DNA of 64,000 nt. Origin: Planctomycetaceae bacterium (lineage in GTDB: Bacteria; Planctomycetota; Planctomycetia; Planctomycetales; Planctomycetaceae). The stretch is taken from NCBI GenBank assembly GCA_002726205.1, contig PBSL01000056.1, forward strand, positions 1 through 64,000, in the 5' to 3' direction. Shown here piece by piece: positions 16,489 to 25,704 of this stretch. Each line of letters starts with the position of its first letter. Position 1 is the stretch's first letter. The translations under genes and the position numbers were made by a program. The notes beneath the pieces were generated by a model, which saw nothing but the letters and a program-made list of their open reading frames with translations, was not told the DNA's origin and searched no databases.

Positions 16489-18477
16489 GTGGGCAGTTTT
16501 TCACGCCTGACGCCTTTCATCTGGCCGCACCGCCGACCGTTCATTCTCAGCGCCATCTTCGGCCTGGGCGTGGCCCTGCTCTGGGGAACCAACCTCTCGG
16601 TGGCATTCCCAGTCGTCAAGGTCCTGTTGCAGGGACAATCGCTGCAGCAGTACGTCGGTTCCGAGGCGCAATGGACCCGTGACGAGATCGCCAAGAAGAC
16701 GGTAACGCTGCAACGCTTACCTGCCGGGAAACTCAAGGACCGGGCCCACCTGCAGGGCAAGATTGTCGATCAGACCAGGAAGCTCCGCTCGTTGCAGTGG
16801 ATCGAGGGCAAGATCCTGCCCCACCTGCCCAGTGATGCCTTCGACACCATGGCACTGGTGCTGGGCATGCTGCTGCTTGGCACGTTGTTCAAGGGTGCCG
16901 CCATCTTCATCCAGGACGTGCTGGTGGGCAGCGTGGTGGAACGGTCGGTGCGAGGCGTCCGCGAGGCCTGTTTCGAACACTGCCTGGCCCTGGATTACCA
17001 GACACTCGCCCGCGACGGGTCCGCACCGTTGATGGCCCGCTTCACCAACGACATCACGGTGATGTCGGCGGGTCTGAGATTGATGGGTGGCAAGGTGGTC
17101 CGCGAACCGCTGAAGGCGGCCACCTGTATCGCGATGGCCTTCCTGGTCAACTGGCAACTGACGCTGCTGTCGCTGTTGTTCGTGCCGATCTTCGGCGTTG
17201 TCTTCTATCGCTACGGCAAGGCGTTGAAGACGGCCAGCCACCGGATGATGGAGAGCATGTCGAGGATCTACGAGGCGTTGGAGGAGACCTTTCACGCCAT
17301 GAAGGTGATCATCACCTTCAATGGTGCCGAACGGCAGAGACGAAAATTTCGCCACGAGAACCGCGAGTACTACGACAAGGCAATGCGGATGGTCAAGATC
17401 GACGCGTTGACCAATCCCACCACCGAACTGCTCGGGCTCGCCGCCGTCTGTATTGCACTGCTTCCCGGAGCCTACCTCGTGCTGCGGGGCACCAGGGACA
17501 TCTGGAGTATCCGGCTCTCGGCCGAGGTAATGGACGTCGCGCAGCTGTCGCTCTTGTACGCCTTCCTGGCCGGAACCATCGACCCCATCCGGAAACTCTC
17601 CAGCGTCTACGCCCGGCTGAAACGCTCGGCCGCCGCCACCGACCGGATCTTCGAGTTGCTCGACCAGCAGCCCCAGGTCACATCGCCCGAGTTGCCCCGG
17701 CAGATCGAACGCCATCAGCGGTCGATCGAGTTCCGCGACGTGTCGTTCCGCTACGACGGCCAGGCCGATGACGGCCTCGAGGCCCTCTCGAAAGTCAATC
17801 TCCTGGTCGAGGCCGGAGAGGTGCTGGCCCTGGTGGGTGGCAACGGTTCGGGCAAGTCGACCCTCGTGCACCTGCTGCCCCGGCTGTTCGATCCCACCAG
17901 CGGTTCGATCCGGATCGACGGTGTCGACATCCGTGATCTCGATCCCTTTGCATTGCGCCAGCAGATCGGGCTCGTCACGCAGGAACCACTCCTGTTTCAC
18001 GACAGCATCTACGAGAACATCCTCTTCGGTCGATCAGAAGCGACGCACGACGAGGTCCTCGAGGCGGCTCGCCGCGCGCAGGTGACCGAGTTTGTCGAGC
18101 AGTTTCCCGAGGGTTTCGAAACCAACATCGGTGAAAAGGGCGGACGGCTCTCGGGAGGTCAACGGCAACGGGTGACGTTGGCGCGGGCCATTCTCAAGGA
18201 CCCAAGCATCCTGGTCCTCGACGAAGCCACATCCGCGATCGACGCCACCAGCGAGGAGAAGATCCACGAGGTGCTCAGAGAGTTCGTCAAGGGGCGGACC
18301 GTGATGATGATCACCCACTCGCTCAGCCCCGGTGTGCTTGACCTCGTCACGCGGATCGTCGTGATGGACTCGGGTCGGATTGTCGCCACCGGCACTCACG
18401 ATCAGCTTCTGCAGACCTGCCCCCCTTACCGGCAGTCCTACTACGCAAGAATCCACGTCGATCTGGATGCGGCCTGA
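16489..18477 (+). CDS. ABC exporter, MsbA-like half-transporter with extended first periplasmic loop
   Basis: A 662-residue fusion of one six-helix membrane domain and one ATPase domain. The ATPase has Walker A GGNGSGKST (about 450), the LSGGQRQRV signature (about 554), Walker B ILVLDEAT and the switch histidine in ITHS. Between helix 1 and helix 2 there is an extra hydrophilic stretch of about 75 residues (about 45-118), not present in compact MsbA proteins. It probably exports a lipid or lipid-linked molecule as a homodimer. Start is GTG at 16489 with AAGGGG seven bases before. The preceding 102 bases hold no gene. Confidence 0.9.
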   Translation: MGSFSRLTPFIWPHRRPFILSAIFGLGVALLWGTNLSVAFPVVKVLLQGQSLQQYVGSEAQWTRDEIAKKTVTLQRLPAGKLKDRAHLQGKIVDQTRKLRSLQWIEGKILPHLPSDAFDTMALVLGMLLLGTLFKGAAIFIQDVLVGSVVERSVRGVREACFEHCLALDYQTLARDGSAPLMARFTNDITVMSAGLRLMGGKVVREPLKAATCIAMAFLVNWQLTLLSLLFVPIFGVVFYRYGKALKTASHRMMESMSRIYEALEETFHAMKVIITFNGAERQRRKFRHENREYYDKAMRMVKIDALTNPTTELLGLAAVCIALLPGAYLVLRGTRDIWSIRLSAEVMDVAQLSLLYAFLAGTIDPIRKLSSVYARLKRSAAATDRIFELLDQQPQVTSPELPRQIERHQRSIEFRDVSFRYDGQADDGLEALSKVNLLVEAGEVLALVGGNGSGKSTLVHLLPRLFDPTSGSIRIDGVDIRDLDPFALRQQIGLVTQEPLLFHDSIYENILFGRSEATHDEVLEAARRAQVTEFVEQFPEGFETNIGEKGGRLSGGQRQRVTLARAILKDPSILVLDEATSAIDATSEEKIHEVLREFVKGRTVMMITHSLSPGVLDLVTRIVVMDSGRIVATGTHDQLLQTCPPYRQSYYARIHVDLDAA

Positions 18478-18540
18478 TCGCGGAGGACTCGAGCAAGTGT
18501 CCCCCTGCGGTCGACGGCGCGGTAGAGTGGAGGTTCGCCC

Positions 18541-20976
18541 ATGAGCAGCCCCACCAGCCCATCATCCGAAATGGTCGCATCACCTGCCGCCCGCCGACGG
18601 TTCATCCCCGTTGCGCTCGGCCTGGCCGCGCTCGTCGTCCTGGGACTGTCCCTGGCCTGGTCGCGACGTGGCGAACCGGGGCTGAACGAAGACCAGGCCC
18701 GCAACCTCCAGGAAATCGAACACCTCGGCGGCTTCGTTCTCGGTGACCTCGCCCTGCCGCAGATCGCCGATGCCCTTCGTGACGGAGATCCGACCGGGTT
18801 GACGTCGGTACTCGCCGAGGACTTCAGCGGCCGGATTTTTCGTGAGCCGGCAAGAACAAGCGACCACGGCTTCGCCCGGATCTCCACCTGGCAACACGAC
18901 AACCAGAAGACGGCCGGCGCTGACTGTGACGCGAAAGAACTGGTCGCCTGGATGATGAATCACCAGCAGAGTTTCGAGCAACTCGACTCGGTCGGGCTGA
19001 AGGTCAAGCTGATGGAACCGGTGACGTCGGGAAAACTCGACGGCCCCTGGCATGGCACGTTGCGGTTGCGGATGGCCGGTCGCGGTGCCGGCAACGGTCC
19101 ACGCGAGATTCGCATGCAACTCGCCTGCCGACTCGACGGCCTCGACGACGAGCTGCCCAACCGCAAAGGCTGGCTGAAACGCCTCGAGGTGAGACGGGTC
19201 GACATCTCCGAGAGCGACGCGCCGTTGATGGAGGAAATGACTCTCCAGACCGGGATCCAGGTCGCGCGGCTGCAGGACAACTGGAAAGGCATCAGTGGCC
19301 AGCAGACACCGGCACTGACCGGCGGTGTCTACCTGGCCGACTACGATGGCGACCGACAGATCGACTGCCTGTTGACTGATCTCAGGGGGCTGGCCCTGTA
19401 CCGCGGGCTGGGAGGGGGGCGTTTCCGGAACGTGACCGCGGCGGTGGGATTGCCGGCCAGTCACACCGATCTCCAGGCCGCCTGGGCCGACTTCGACAAC
19501 GACGGCGACCCCGACCTGGTCCTGGATCGCCGGATCTATCGCAATGCCGGGGGACTCCGATTCGAACCGCTGGACCCCTCGACCACCGGACTCGAACTCG
19601 AAGACAACGTCGGTTTTGCCGTGGCCGATGTTGACCGCGACGGACTGGTTGACCTGTATGTCGTGGGCATCAGCCACCGCACGACCGGACAGAAATGGAT
19701 CGGTGCAAACGACAGTAACCGCAACCAGTTGTGGCACAACGAGGGAGACCTGACGTTCACCAATTCCACCGCTTCCAGCGGTACCGCCGGAAGCGGGACC
19801 AGCACCTTTGCCGCGGTCTTCTTCGACGCCAACGCCGACGGCTGGCCCGACCTGATGACCGCCTGCGAGTTCGGAGAAAACGACTTCTGGCTCAACAACG
19901 GCGACGGCACGTTTGCTCGATCGCCGTTACCGGAAATCTACGGCGGCTTCTCGATGGGACTGACCGTCGGCGACATCGACAACGATGGACGAGCCGACCC
20001 CTACCTCGCCAACATGTACTCGAAGGCGGGCGAACGGATCGTGGCCAACCTGCCACGGGGCATTTATGCCGACGACGTCGACCGCAAGCTCCGCGACTTC
20101 GTCACCGGCAGCGAGCTGTACCACAACAACTCCAGGGGAGGTTTCACGAGGATCGGCCAGCAGGCCGGTGTCGCCGATGTCGGCTGGGCCTACGGACCCG
20201 CCTACGTCGATCTCGACAACGACGGTCAACTGGACCTGTATGCCCCCGCCGGTTTCCAGAGTGTCACGCCCGATCGACCCGACGGCTGACGCTGTGTCTG
20301 GCTGGCTGTCGTGTCACAGCCGTTCAATACCAATGCCGCCACGCCGGCGCTTCGCGAGATCGATCGATCCGCGGGCGAGTTCTGGGTTTCCAATCCCTGG
20401 GAATTTGCCATTCGCCGCGAGAACCTCTCGGGCTACGAACGCAACGCCGTCTTCCTGAACCTCGGCAACGCCCGCTTCGCCAACATCGGTCACCTGACAA
20501 CCGCCGACAACAACGGCGATGGACGCACGGCCATTGGTTGCGACATCACCGGTGACGGACGGCCCGAGTTGTTCGTACGACAGGCCGGCGGTGGTCCGCT
20601 GAGGATCTATCGCAATCGTTTTCCGCCCGCCCACTACCTGACCGTCTCGCTGCAGGGGTCCTCCAGCAATCGCCAGGGCATCGGGGCCCGCGTGATTGCC
20701 CATCTCGACAAGACGACGATTCGCCGCGAGCTGTTCCCCGTCGCCAACTTTCTTTCCCAGGCGCCGGCACGGCTCACGCTCGGACTCGGCCAGGCCGACC
20801 GGATCCGTCGACTCGAGATCCGCTGGCCATCGGGAATCGTGCAGATCCTGAAAAATGTCGCCGTCGACCGGCACCTGGTGATCAAGGAAACCAGGGCCAC
20901 AGGTCAGGTCACCGACACGCCGACGGCTCACGACAGCCCCAGCAGCTCGCGGATTTCTTCCCAGGGTACCAGGTAG
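18541..20976 (+). pseudogene. FG-GAP/ASPIC-UnbV (CRTAC1-like) protein interrupted by one in-frame TGA
   Basis: The frame from ATG 18541 is open to a TGA at 20287-20289, then continues in the same frame to TAG at 20974-20976. Both halves belong to one protein of about 811 positions. The first 582 residues have an N-terminal hydrophobic helix and FG-GAP repeats (DYDGDRQIDCL, DFDNDGDPDLVLD, DVDRDGLVDLYVVG, DIDNDGRADPYLAN). After the TGA come SQPFNTNAAT, DITGDGRPELFVRQ, then the UnbV domain (GIGARVIAH, LTLGLGQADRIRRLEIRWPSG). GGAGG precedes the ATG. The TGA may be a nonsense mutation, a sequencing error, or recoded; a 6-bp hairpin follows it (20304-20321). A GTG at 20311 could restart translation. 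The 3' end overlaps the opposite gene by 49 bases. Confidence 0.8.
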
Positions 20977-21944
20977 TCGTCGATCCCCAGGCCATCGACG
21001 CCGACGACCTGCCGTCCCGACGGTCCGTCGACGCCGGGTCCGTTGGCGACCATCGCTGCCACGAGTTCCCGTTGCCATTCCAGCGTCAACGGCGACAACA
21101 ACTCGACCCGATCGGCCAACACGGCCACCGCCGCTGCCAGCCCCCAGGCCCCCCAGTTGCTGATTCCCGCCAACAGGTTCCAGTCGGTGGCAATGCGGCA
21201 GGGGATCCGCTCCGACCCCTCGCCCGGCAGCCGGGCGACGAGTTCCTCCCAGGGCACCGCCCCCATCCCGATCTCGTTTCCGCCATCGCCGATGCCGATC
21301 GAGCGGGCGCCGGGACAAATTTCTGTCAGCGAATCGAACAATCTGGAGATGTCCGCGGTCCACTCGTCGATCACCCGCGCCCGCATGTTGTGGCAATGGC
21401 CCCACGACTCCTCGGGCACCTGGGCGCGAAACCGGTCGACGGGTGGATCGCCAGAGCGATCTTGCGCTGCCAGCGACGACGGATCGTGGCTGGGACCGAC
21501 ACGTTCAATTGCCACCAGGTGATCCAGTCCCCCGGCCCGCTCCTGGGTTCGCAGAAACTCCTCGCACCACGCCGGTGTCCCCACCAGCGGCGCCACCGCC
21601 AGCTGGATCTCGCCAAGTCCGGCCGACCCGGCCGTGACATGCATCGCCCCGGCACACGGCTCGTCGGTCAGCAGGACCACGGCGTGACCCAGGTCACCCA
21701 GTAACCGGGCCAGCGTGACAGCTCCGGGAGGCCCATCGGTCTCGGCGGCGGGTGGATCACCGTGGGGAATGAAGAACCCGGTGACAATCACCACACGACC
21801 CGGCGCCTTCGCCAAACTCTCGGCCGCCTGGGCCAGCTGCCCGGCACACAGGATCCCCCGATCCGGCTCGGTACCGATCAGGCCCCGGCCCGCCGGATCA
21901 CGGCGAACTGTCGCCTCAATTCTGGAAATCGTCTCTCGGCTCAC
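20928..21944 (-). CDS. DUF4392 family protein, related to the D-glutamate cyclase C-terminal domain
   Basis: A 338-residue cytoplasmic protein of the DUF4392 family, which contains the catalytic part of mammalian mitochondrial D-glutamate cyclase. Family features are VIVTGFFIPHG, the ETDGPPGA segment, LLTDEPC, the glycine-rich GIGDGGNEIGMGAVP and CRIATDWNLLAGISNWGAWGLAAAVA. A D-glutamate to 5-oxo-D-proline reaction is known for the mammalian enzyme; activity here is inferred only. The start is uncertain: GTG at 21944 is preferred, because the thirteen codons from the next upstream GTG (21983) lose third-position GC. It is convergent with the interrupted FG-GAP gene. Confidence 0.75.
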   Translation of the reverse strand: MSRETISRIEATVRRDPAGRGLIGTEPDRGILCAGQLAQAAESLAKAPGRVVIVTGFFIPHGDPPAAETDGPPGAVTLARLLGDLGHAVVLLTDEPCAGAMHVTAGSAGLGEIQLAVAPLVGTPAWCEEFLRTQERAGGLDHLVAIERVGPSHDPSSLAAQDRSGDPPVDRFRAQVPEESWGHCHNMRARVIDEWTADISRLFDSLTEICPGARSIGIGDGGNEIGMGAVPWEELVARLPGEGSERIPCRIATDWNLLAGISNWGAWGLAAAVAVLADRVELLSPLTLEWQRELVAAMVANGPGVDGPSGRQVVGVDGLGIDDYLVPWEEIRELLGLS

Positions 21945-22097
21945 AACATCACCACGCCGAACTGAACCCCGGCTGTTCCACACCAGGCAACCTCGAATCG
22001 GTTACCTTCCGTCTCGGAGAACTCAAGAATACCGGTTCGCTCATCGAATCCCATCTTCAACCAGATTTCCTGTCGCCGGAAACGATTTCCAGAAGCA

Positions 22098-22120
22098 TTT
22101 TTTGTGTTTAAAAAATACAC
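22098..22120. promoter_or_regulatory. AT-rich island between the DUF4392 gene and the respiratory operon
   Basis: In otherwise GC-rich DNA a T6 run (22098-22103) and an A6 run (22110-22115) form an AT-rich patch, with GTGT (22104-22107) and ACAC (22117-22120) as short inverted arms. It lies about 110 bases before the Rieske start, so it is the likeliest promoter or operator region for the respiratory operon. No clear -35/-10 pair could be fixed. Confidence 0.3.
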
Positions 22121-22227
22121 GCGTTGCGCCTGATCGGTGAGGTTGTGCGAGCCTCGCTGACGTGCCAGAATCTCCGGCAGCGGTCTTTCCGACACGACGA
22201 TCGGAGTTTCGCTCTCGGAAGACGACG

Positions 22228-23406
22228 ATGACTGAAGAGAAACCGACGATCGAGGAAATCCTGGCGATGGCGCGGGGCCAGGACGGTGGCGGCGAGGCCG
22301 ATCCACCTGCCGATGACGTGGTGGCCGAACAGTCCGGGACGCCCGAACAGTCCGAGTCCAGCCCAGCTCCTTCGCCCGCCTCTGACATCCTCGCTGCGGC
22401 ACGCGCCCAGGACGCGGCCGGCGACGAAGAACCGGCCGCCACGGAAAAACAACCGGCCCCGGCAACAGGTGTCTCGGACATCCTGGCCGCCGCACGTGCC
22501 CAGGACACCGGTGGAGACGCCGGAGCGGCCGGTGACGAAGAACCCGCCGCCACGGAAAAACAACCAGCCCCGGCGACAGGTGTCTCGGATATCCTGGCCG
22601 CCGCACGTGCCCAGGACACCGGTGGAGACGCCGGAGCGGCCGGTGACGACCAACCCGCCGCACCTGCGGCAGAGACTGCCGAACAACCGGCAGCCGCGGA
22701 TTCGGCCGGCGGCGAACGTCCAAGCGTCCAGGAGATGCTGCAGCAACTTCGGCAGACCGACGGCGCCACGGCGGACCAGGACCAGGCAAGCGACACAACG
22801 GCCCCGCGACCGATGCCAACCCGACCTGCCGCCGCGGCTGTCCCGGTCGCCGCAACCGTTGCTCCCGGGGATCTCTCACGACGCAGCGTGCTGGGCGCAG
22901 TCGTGCTGGCGCCGCTGCAACTGGTCGCCACGCCATTTGCTGCTGCCTGGACGGCACTGACGGCGGCAACCACCGCGATGTTGCTGGGAACAGCCAGGTT
23001 CATGTTCCCCAACACGCTGGTCGAACCATCGATGACCTTCAAGATCGGCCCGCCCAGCGACTATCCCCCGAACTCGGTCTCGGCAAAATTCAAGGCCGAG
23101 CGGGGTGTGTGGATCGTGCGGTCGACGATGTACAACGCACAGGACCAGATCGTCGCGCTGGCCAGCGTCTGCACGCACCTGGGCTGCACGCCCAACTGGC
23201 TCGACGGTGAACAAAAATTCAAATGCCCCTGCCATGGCTCAGGGTTTTATATCTCGGGTGTCCACTTCGAAGGCCCTGCGCCACGTCCGCTCGAACGCGT
23301 CGGGCTGAAGATCGCAGCCGATGGGATGCTGGAGGTCGACAAGAGCAAGAAGTTCCAGGACGAACTGGGTCAATGGGAGGACCCTGCGTCTTACGTCAAC
23401 GCCTGA
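22228..23406 (+). CDS. Rieske iron-sulfur protein with long repeat-bearing N-terminal arm
   Basis: The 392-residue high-potential 2Fe-2S subunit of a cytochrome bc-type quinol oxidising complex. Box I CTHLGC (Cys315, His317, Cys320) and box [10 protein letters not shown] (Cys333, Cys335, His336) carry all cluster ligands and the disulfide pair. The first 200 or so residues are a disordered Ala/Pro/Glu-rich arm with four copies of a (S/E)ILAxARxQD motif, and a fifth weaker copy ([12 protein letters not shown]). One or two hydrophobic helices (about 215-255) anchor the domain. ATG 22228 follows GGAAG by six bases. It heads the fourteen-gene respiratory run, 19 bases before cytochrome b. Confidence 0.92.
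   Translation: MTEEKPTIEEILAMARGQDGGGEADPPADDVVAEQSGTPEQSESSPAPSPASDILAAARAQDAAGDEEPAATEKQPAPATGVSDILAAARAQDTGGDAGAAGDEEPAATEKQPAPATGVSDILAAARAQDTGGDAGAAGDDQPAAPAAETAEQPAAADSAGGERPSVQEMLQQLRQTDGATADQDQASDTTAPRPMPTRPAAAAVPVAATVAPGDLSRRSVLGAVVLAPLQLVATPFAAAWTALTAATTAMLLGTARFMFPNTLVEPSMTFKIGPPSDYPPNSVSAKFKAERGVWIVRSTMYNAQDQIVALASVCTHLGCTPNWLDGEQKFKCPCHGSGFYISGVHFEGPAPRPLERVGLKIAADGMLEVDKSKKFQDELGQWEDPASYVNA
22378..22650. repeat. Near-identical 111-bp tandem repeats inside the Rieske gene
   Basis: Units start at 22378 (93 bp, lacking six codons), 22471 (111 bp) and 22582 (identity continues to about 22650, then diverges). The two later units differ at only a few silent positions over their shared length. 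Each encodes a [10 protein letters not shown] helix followed by an Ala/Glu/Pro linker. The high DNA identity points to recent duplication. Confidence 0.85.
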
Positions 23407-23425
23407 TTCTTTCCTTTTTCATAAC

Positions 23426-24241
<816 letters not shown>

Positions 24242-24255
24242 CCTGACTGACTCGT

Positions 24256-25689
24256 ATGCACGTCGATCCGTTCATTGATCCGCACCCCAACCTGACACCT
24301 GCGGTGTTGCAGGGACTGGGCTGGTTGTACCTGGTGCTGTCGGTGATGAATGTCTTCTGGTGCGCACGGGTCCTGAAGCAGGACGAGCACGTCCGCATCC
24401 GCTTGTTCGGAATGCTCGGCAAGGGAGTCGAAATCCCCCGGGCTGCCAGCTGGGCGATTTATTCGTCGATTCTCGCGACGATCGCCTTCATGCACATGTC
24501 CTGGAGCAGCGCCGAGTACATCGGCAAGTTCTGGCTGTCGCTGACGCCCGATGGACTGATCGAGTCGTCGATCGACTCGATCGTGGCCAATCCGGTCAGC
24601 TACTTCGTGCTCTCGATCGCCGGCACGGCGATGATGATCTTCTTCCGCGAGTGGCTGGTCAAGCCGACTGTCGGCTGGATTATGCTCAACGTCGCCATCC
24701 TGTTCATGGCGCTGTCGATGACCGATTACGACTTCCGGCAAATCGTCGGCAAGCCCGACAACGTACCGATCGTCGCCCTGTTGTACCTGGTGGGCGGTTT
24801 CACCTGGCTGTACTTTTTCCACGCGGTGGAAAACGACCGGCGGCTGGAAAACTGGGATGGCGAGGGAGCGATCCCAGTCCTCAACAACGAGGACAACGAG
24901 AAGGTGCTCGTCTGGCCCGACCTGGTCTACGCCGAGTTGATCTGCATGATCGCAGTCACCACGGTACTGATCGCCTGGGGAATCGTGCTCGACGCGCCGC
25001 TGGAAGAACCCGCCTCCAGCGCCAAGACACCCAACCCGTCAAAAGCCCCGTGGTACTTCCTGGGACTGCAGGAAATGCTGGTCTACTACGACCCCTGGCT
25101 GGCCGGCGTGGTCTTTCCCACCATGATCATCGGTGGGCTGATCGCAGTGCCCTACATCGACTTCAACAAGGTCGGCAACGGCTACTACGTCTTCAAGCAA
25201 CGAGCCTTTTCAGTAATCACGTTCCTGTTCGGGTTTCTCACGCTCTGGGTGGCGATGATCATCCTGGGCACGTTCCTGCGCGGACCCAACTGGAACATCT
25301 TCGGGATCTACGAGTTCTGGGATGTCCACAAACTGGTCGCCCTCAACAACGTCATGCTCTCGGAACTCTTCTGGGTGGACCTGGTGACACCGATCACCGG
25401 TTTTGCGCCCGAGTACAAGAACAGCGATCCCGAGAGCGTCAAGACGCTGATGATTCTCATCCGCGAAGCCCCCGGTTTCATTGCGCTGATTGCCTACTTC
25501 ACGGTTCTGCCGCCGCTGATGGCGATTTCGTGCCTGAAGACCTTCTTTCATCGGATGGGATTTCTCCGCTACATGGTCTTCACTCACTTCCTGTTGATGA
25601 TGGCCGCGCTGCCTCTGAAAATGGTGCTTCGCTGGACCTTCAACCTGAAGTACCTCGTCAATATTCCCGAGTGGTTCTTCAACATCTAG
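24256..25689 (+). CDS. Cytochrome b, C-terminal (subunit IV-like) protein with extra N-terminal membrane domain
   Basis: A 477-residue membrane protein. Residues from about 255 match the C-terminal part of cytochrome b/subunit IV, including the quinol site region, which reads KAPWYFLGLQEML (264-267 APWY) where bc1 and b6f proteins usually have PEWY. The glutamate used as proton acceptor in that motif is therefore absent at its usual place. The first 250 residues contain about five further hydrophobic helices and are much longer than a plain subunit IV (about 160 residues). At the C-terminus two more helices follow the core. It probably pairs with the preceding b6-like subunit. Confidence 0.88.
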   Translation: MHVDPFIDPHPNLTPAVLQGLGWLYLVLSVMNVFWCARVLKQDEHVRIRLFGMLGKGVEIPRAASWAIYSSILATIAFMHMSWSSAEYIGKFWLSLTPDGLIESSIDSIVANPVSYFVLSIAGTAMMIFFREWLVKPTVGWIMLNVAILFMALSMTDYDFRQIVGKPDNVPIVALLYLVGGFTWLYFFHAVENDRRLENWDGEGAIPVLNNEDNEKVLVWPDLVYAELICMIAVTTVLIAWGIVLDAPLEEPASSAKTPNPSKAPWYFLGLQEMLVYYDPWLAGVVFPTMIIGGLIAVPYIDFNKVGNGYYVFKQRAFSVITFLFGFLTLWVAMIILGTFLRGPNWNIFGIYEFWDVHKLVALNNVMLSELFWVDLVTPITGFAPEYKNSDPESVKTLMILIREAPGFIALIAYFTVLPPLMAISCLKTFFHRMGFLRYMVFTHFLLMMAALPLKMVLRWTFNLKYLVNIPEWFFNI

Positions 25690-25704
25690 ACGACACGCCA
25701 CCCC

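Noticed and set aside
20287-20289. Reassignment of TGA as a general sense codon
   Set aside because: TGA is the normal stop of many genes here, including those overlapping as ATGA, so only local recoding could be considered.
20311-20976. Separate 221-residue gene starting at GTG
   Set aside because: It is in the same frame as the upstream FG-GAP gene and encodes its missing C-terminal UnbV domain, so it is a fragment of that gene.
22378-22650. CRISPR or mobile repeat
   Set aside because: The 111-bp units are in frame within the Rieske gene with no spacers, inverted ends or transposase.
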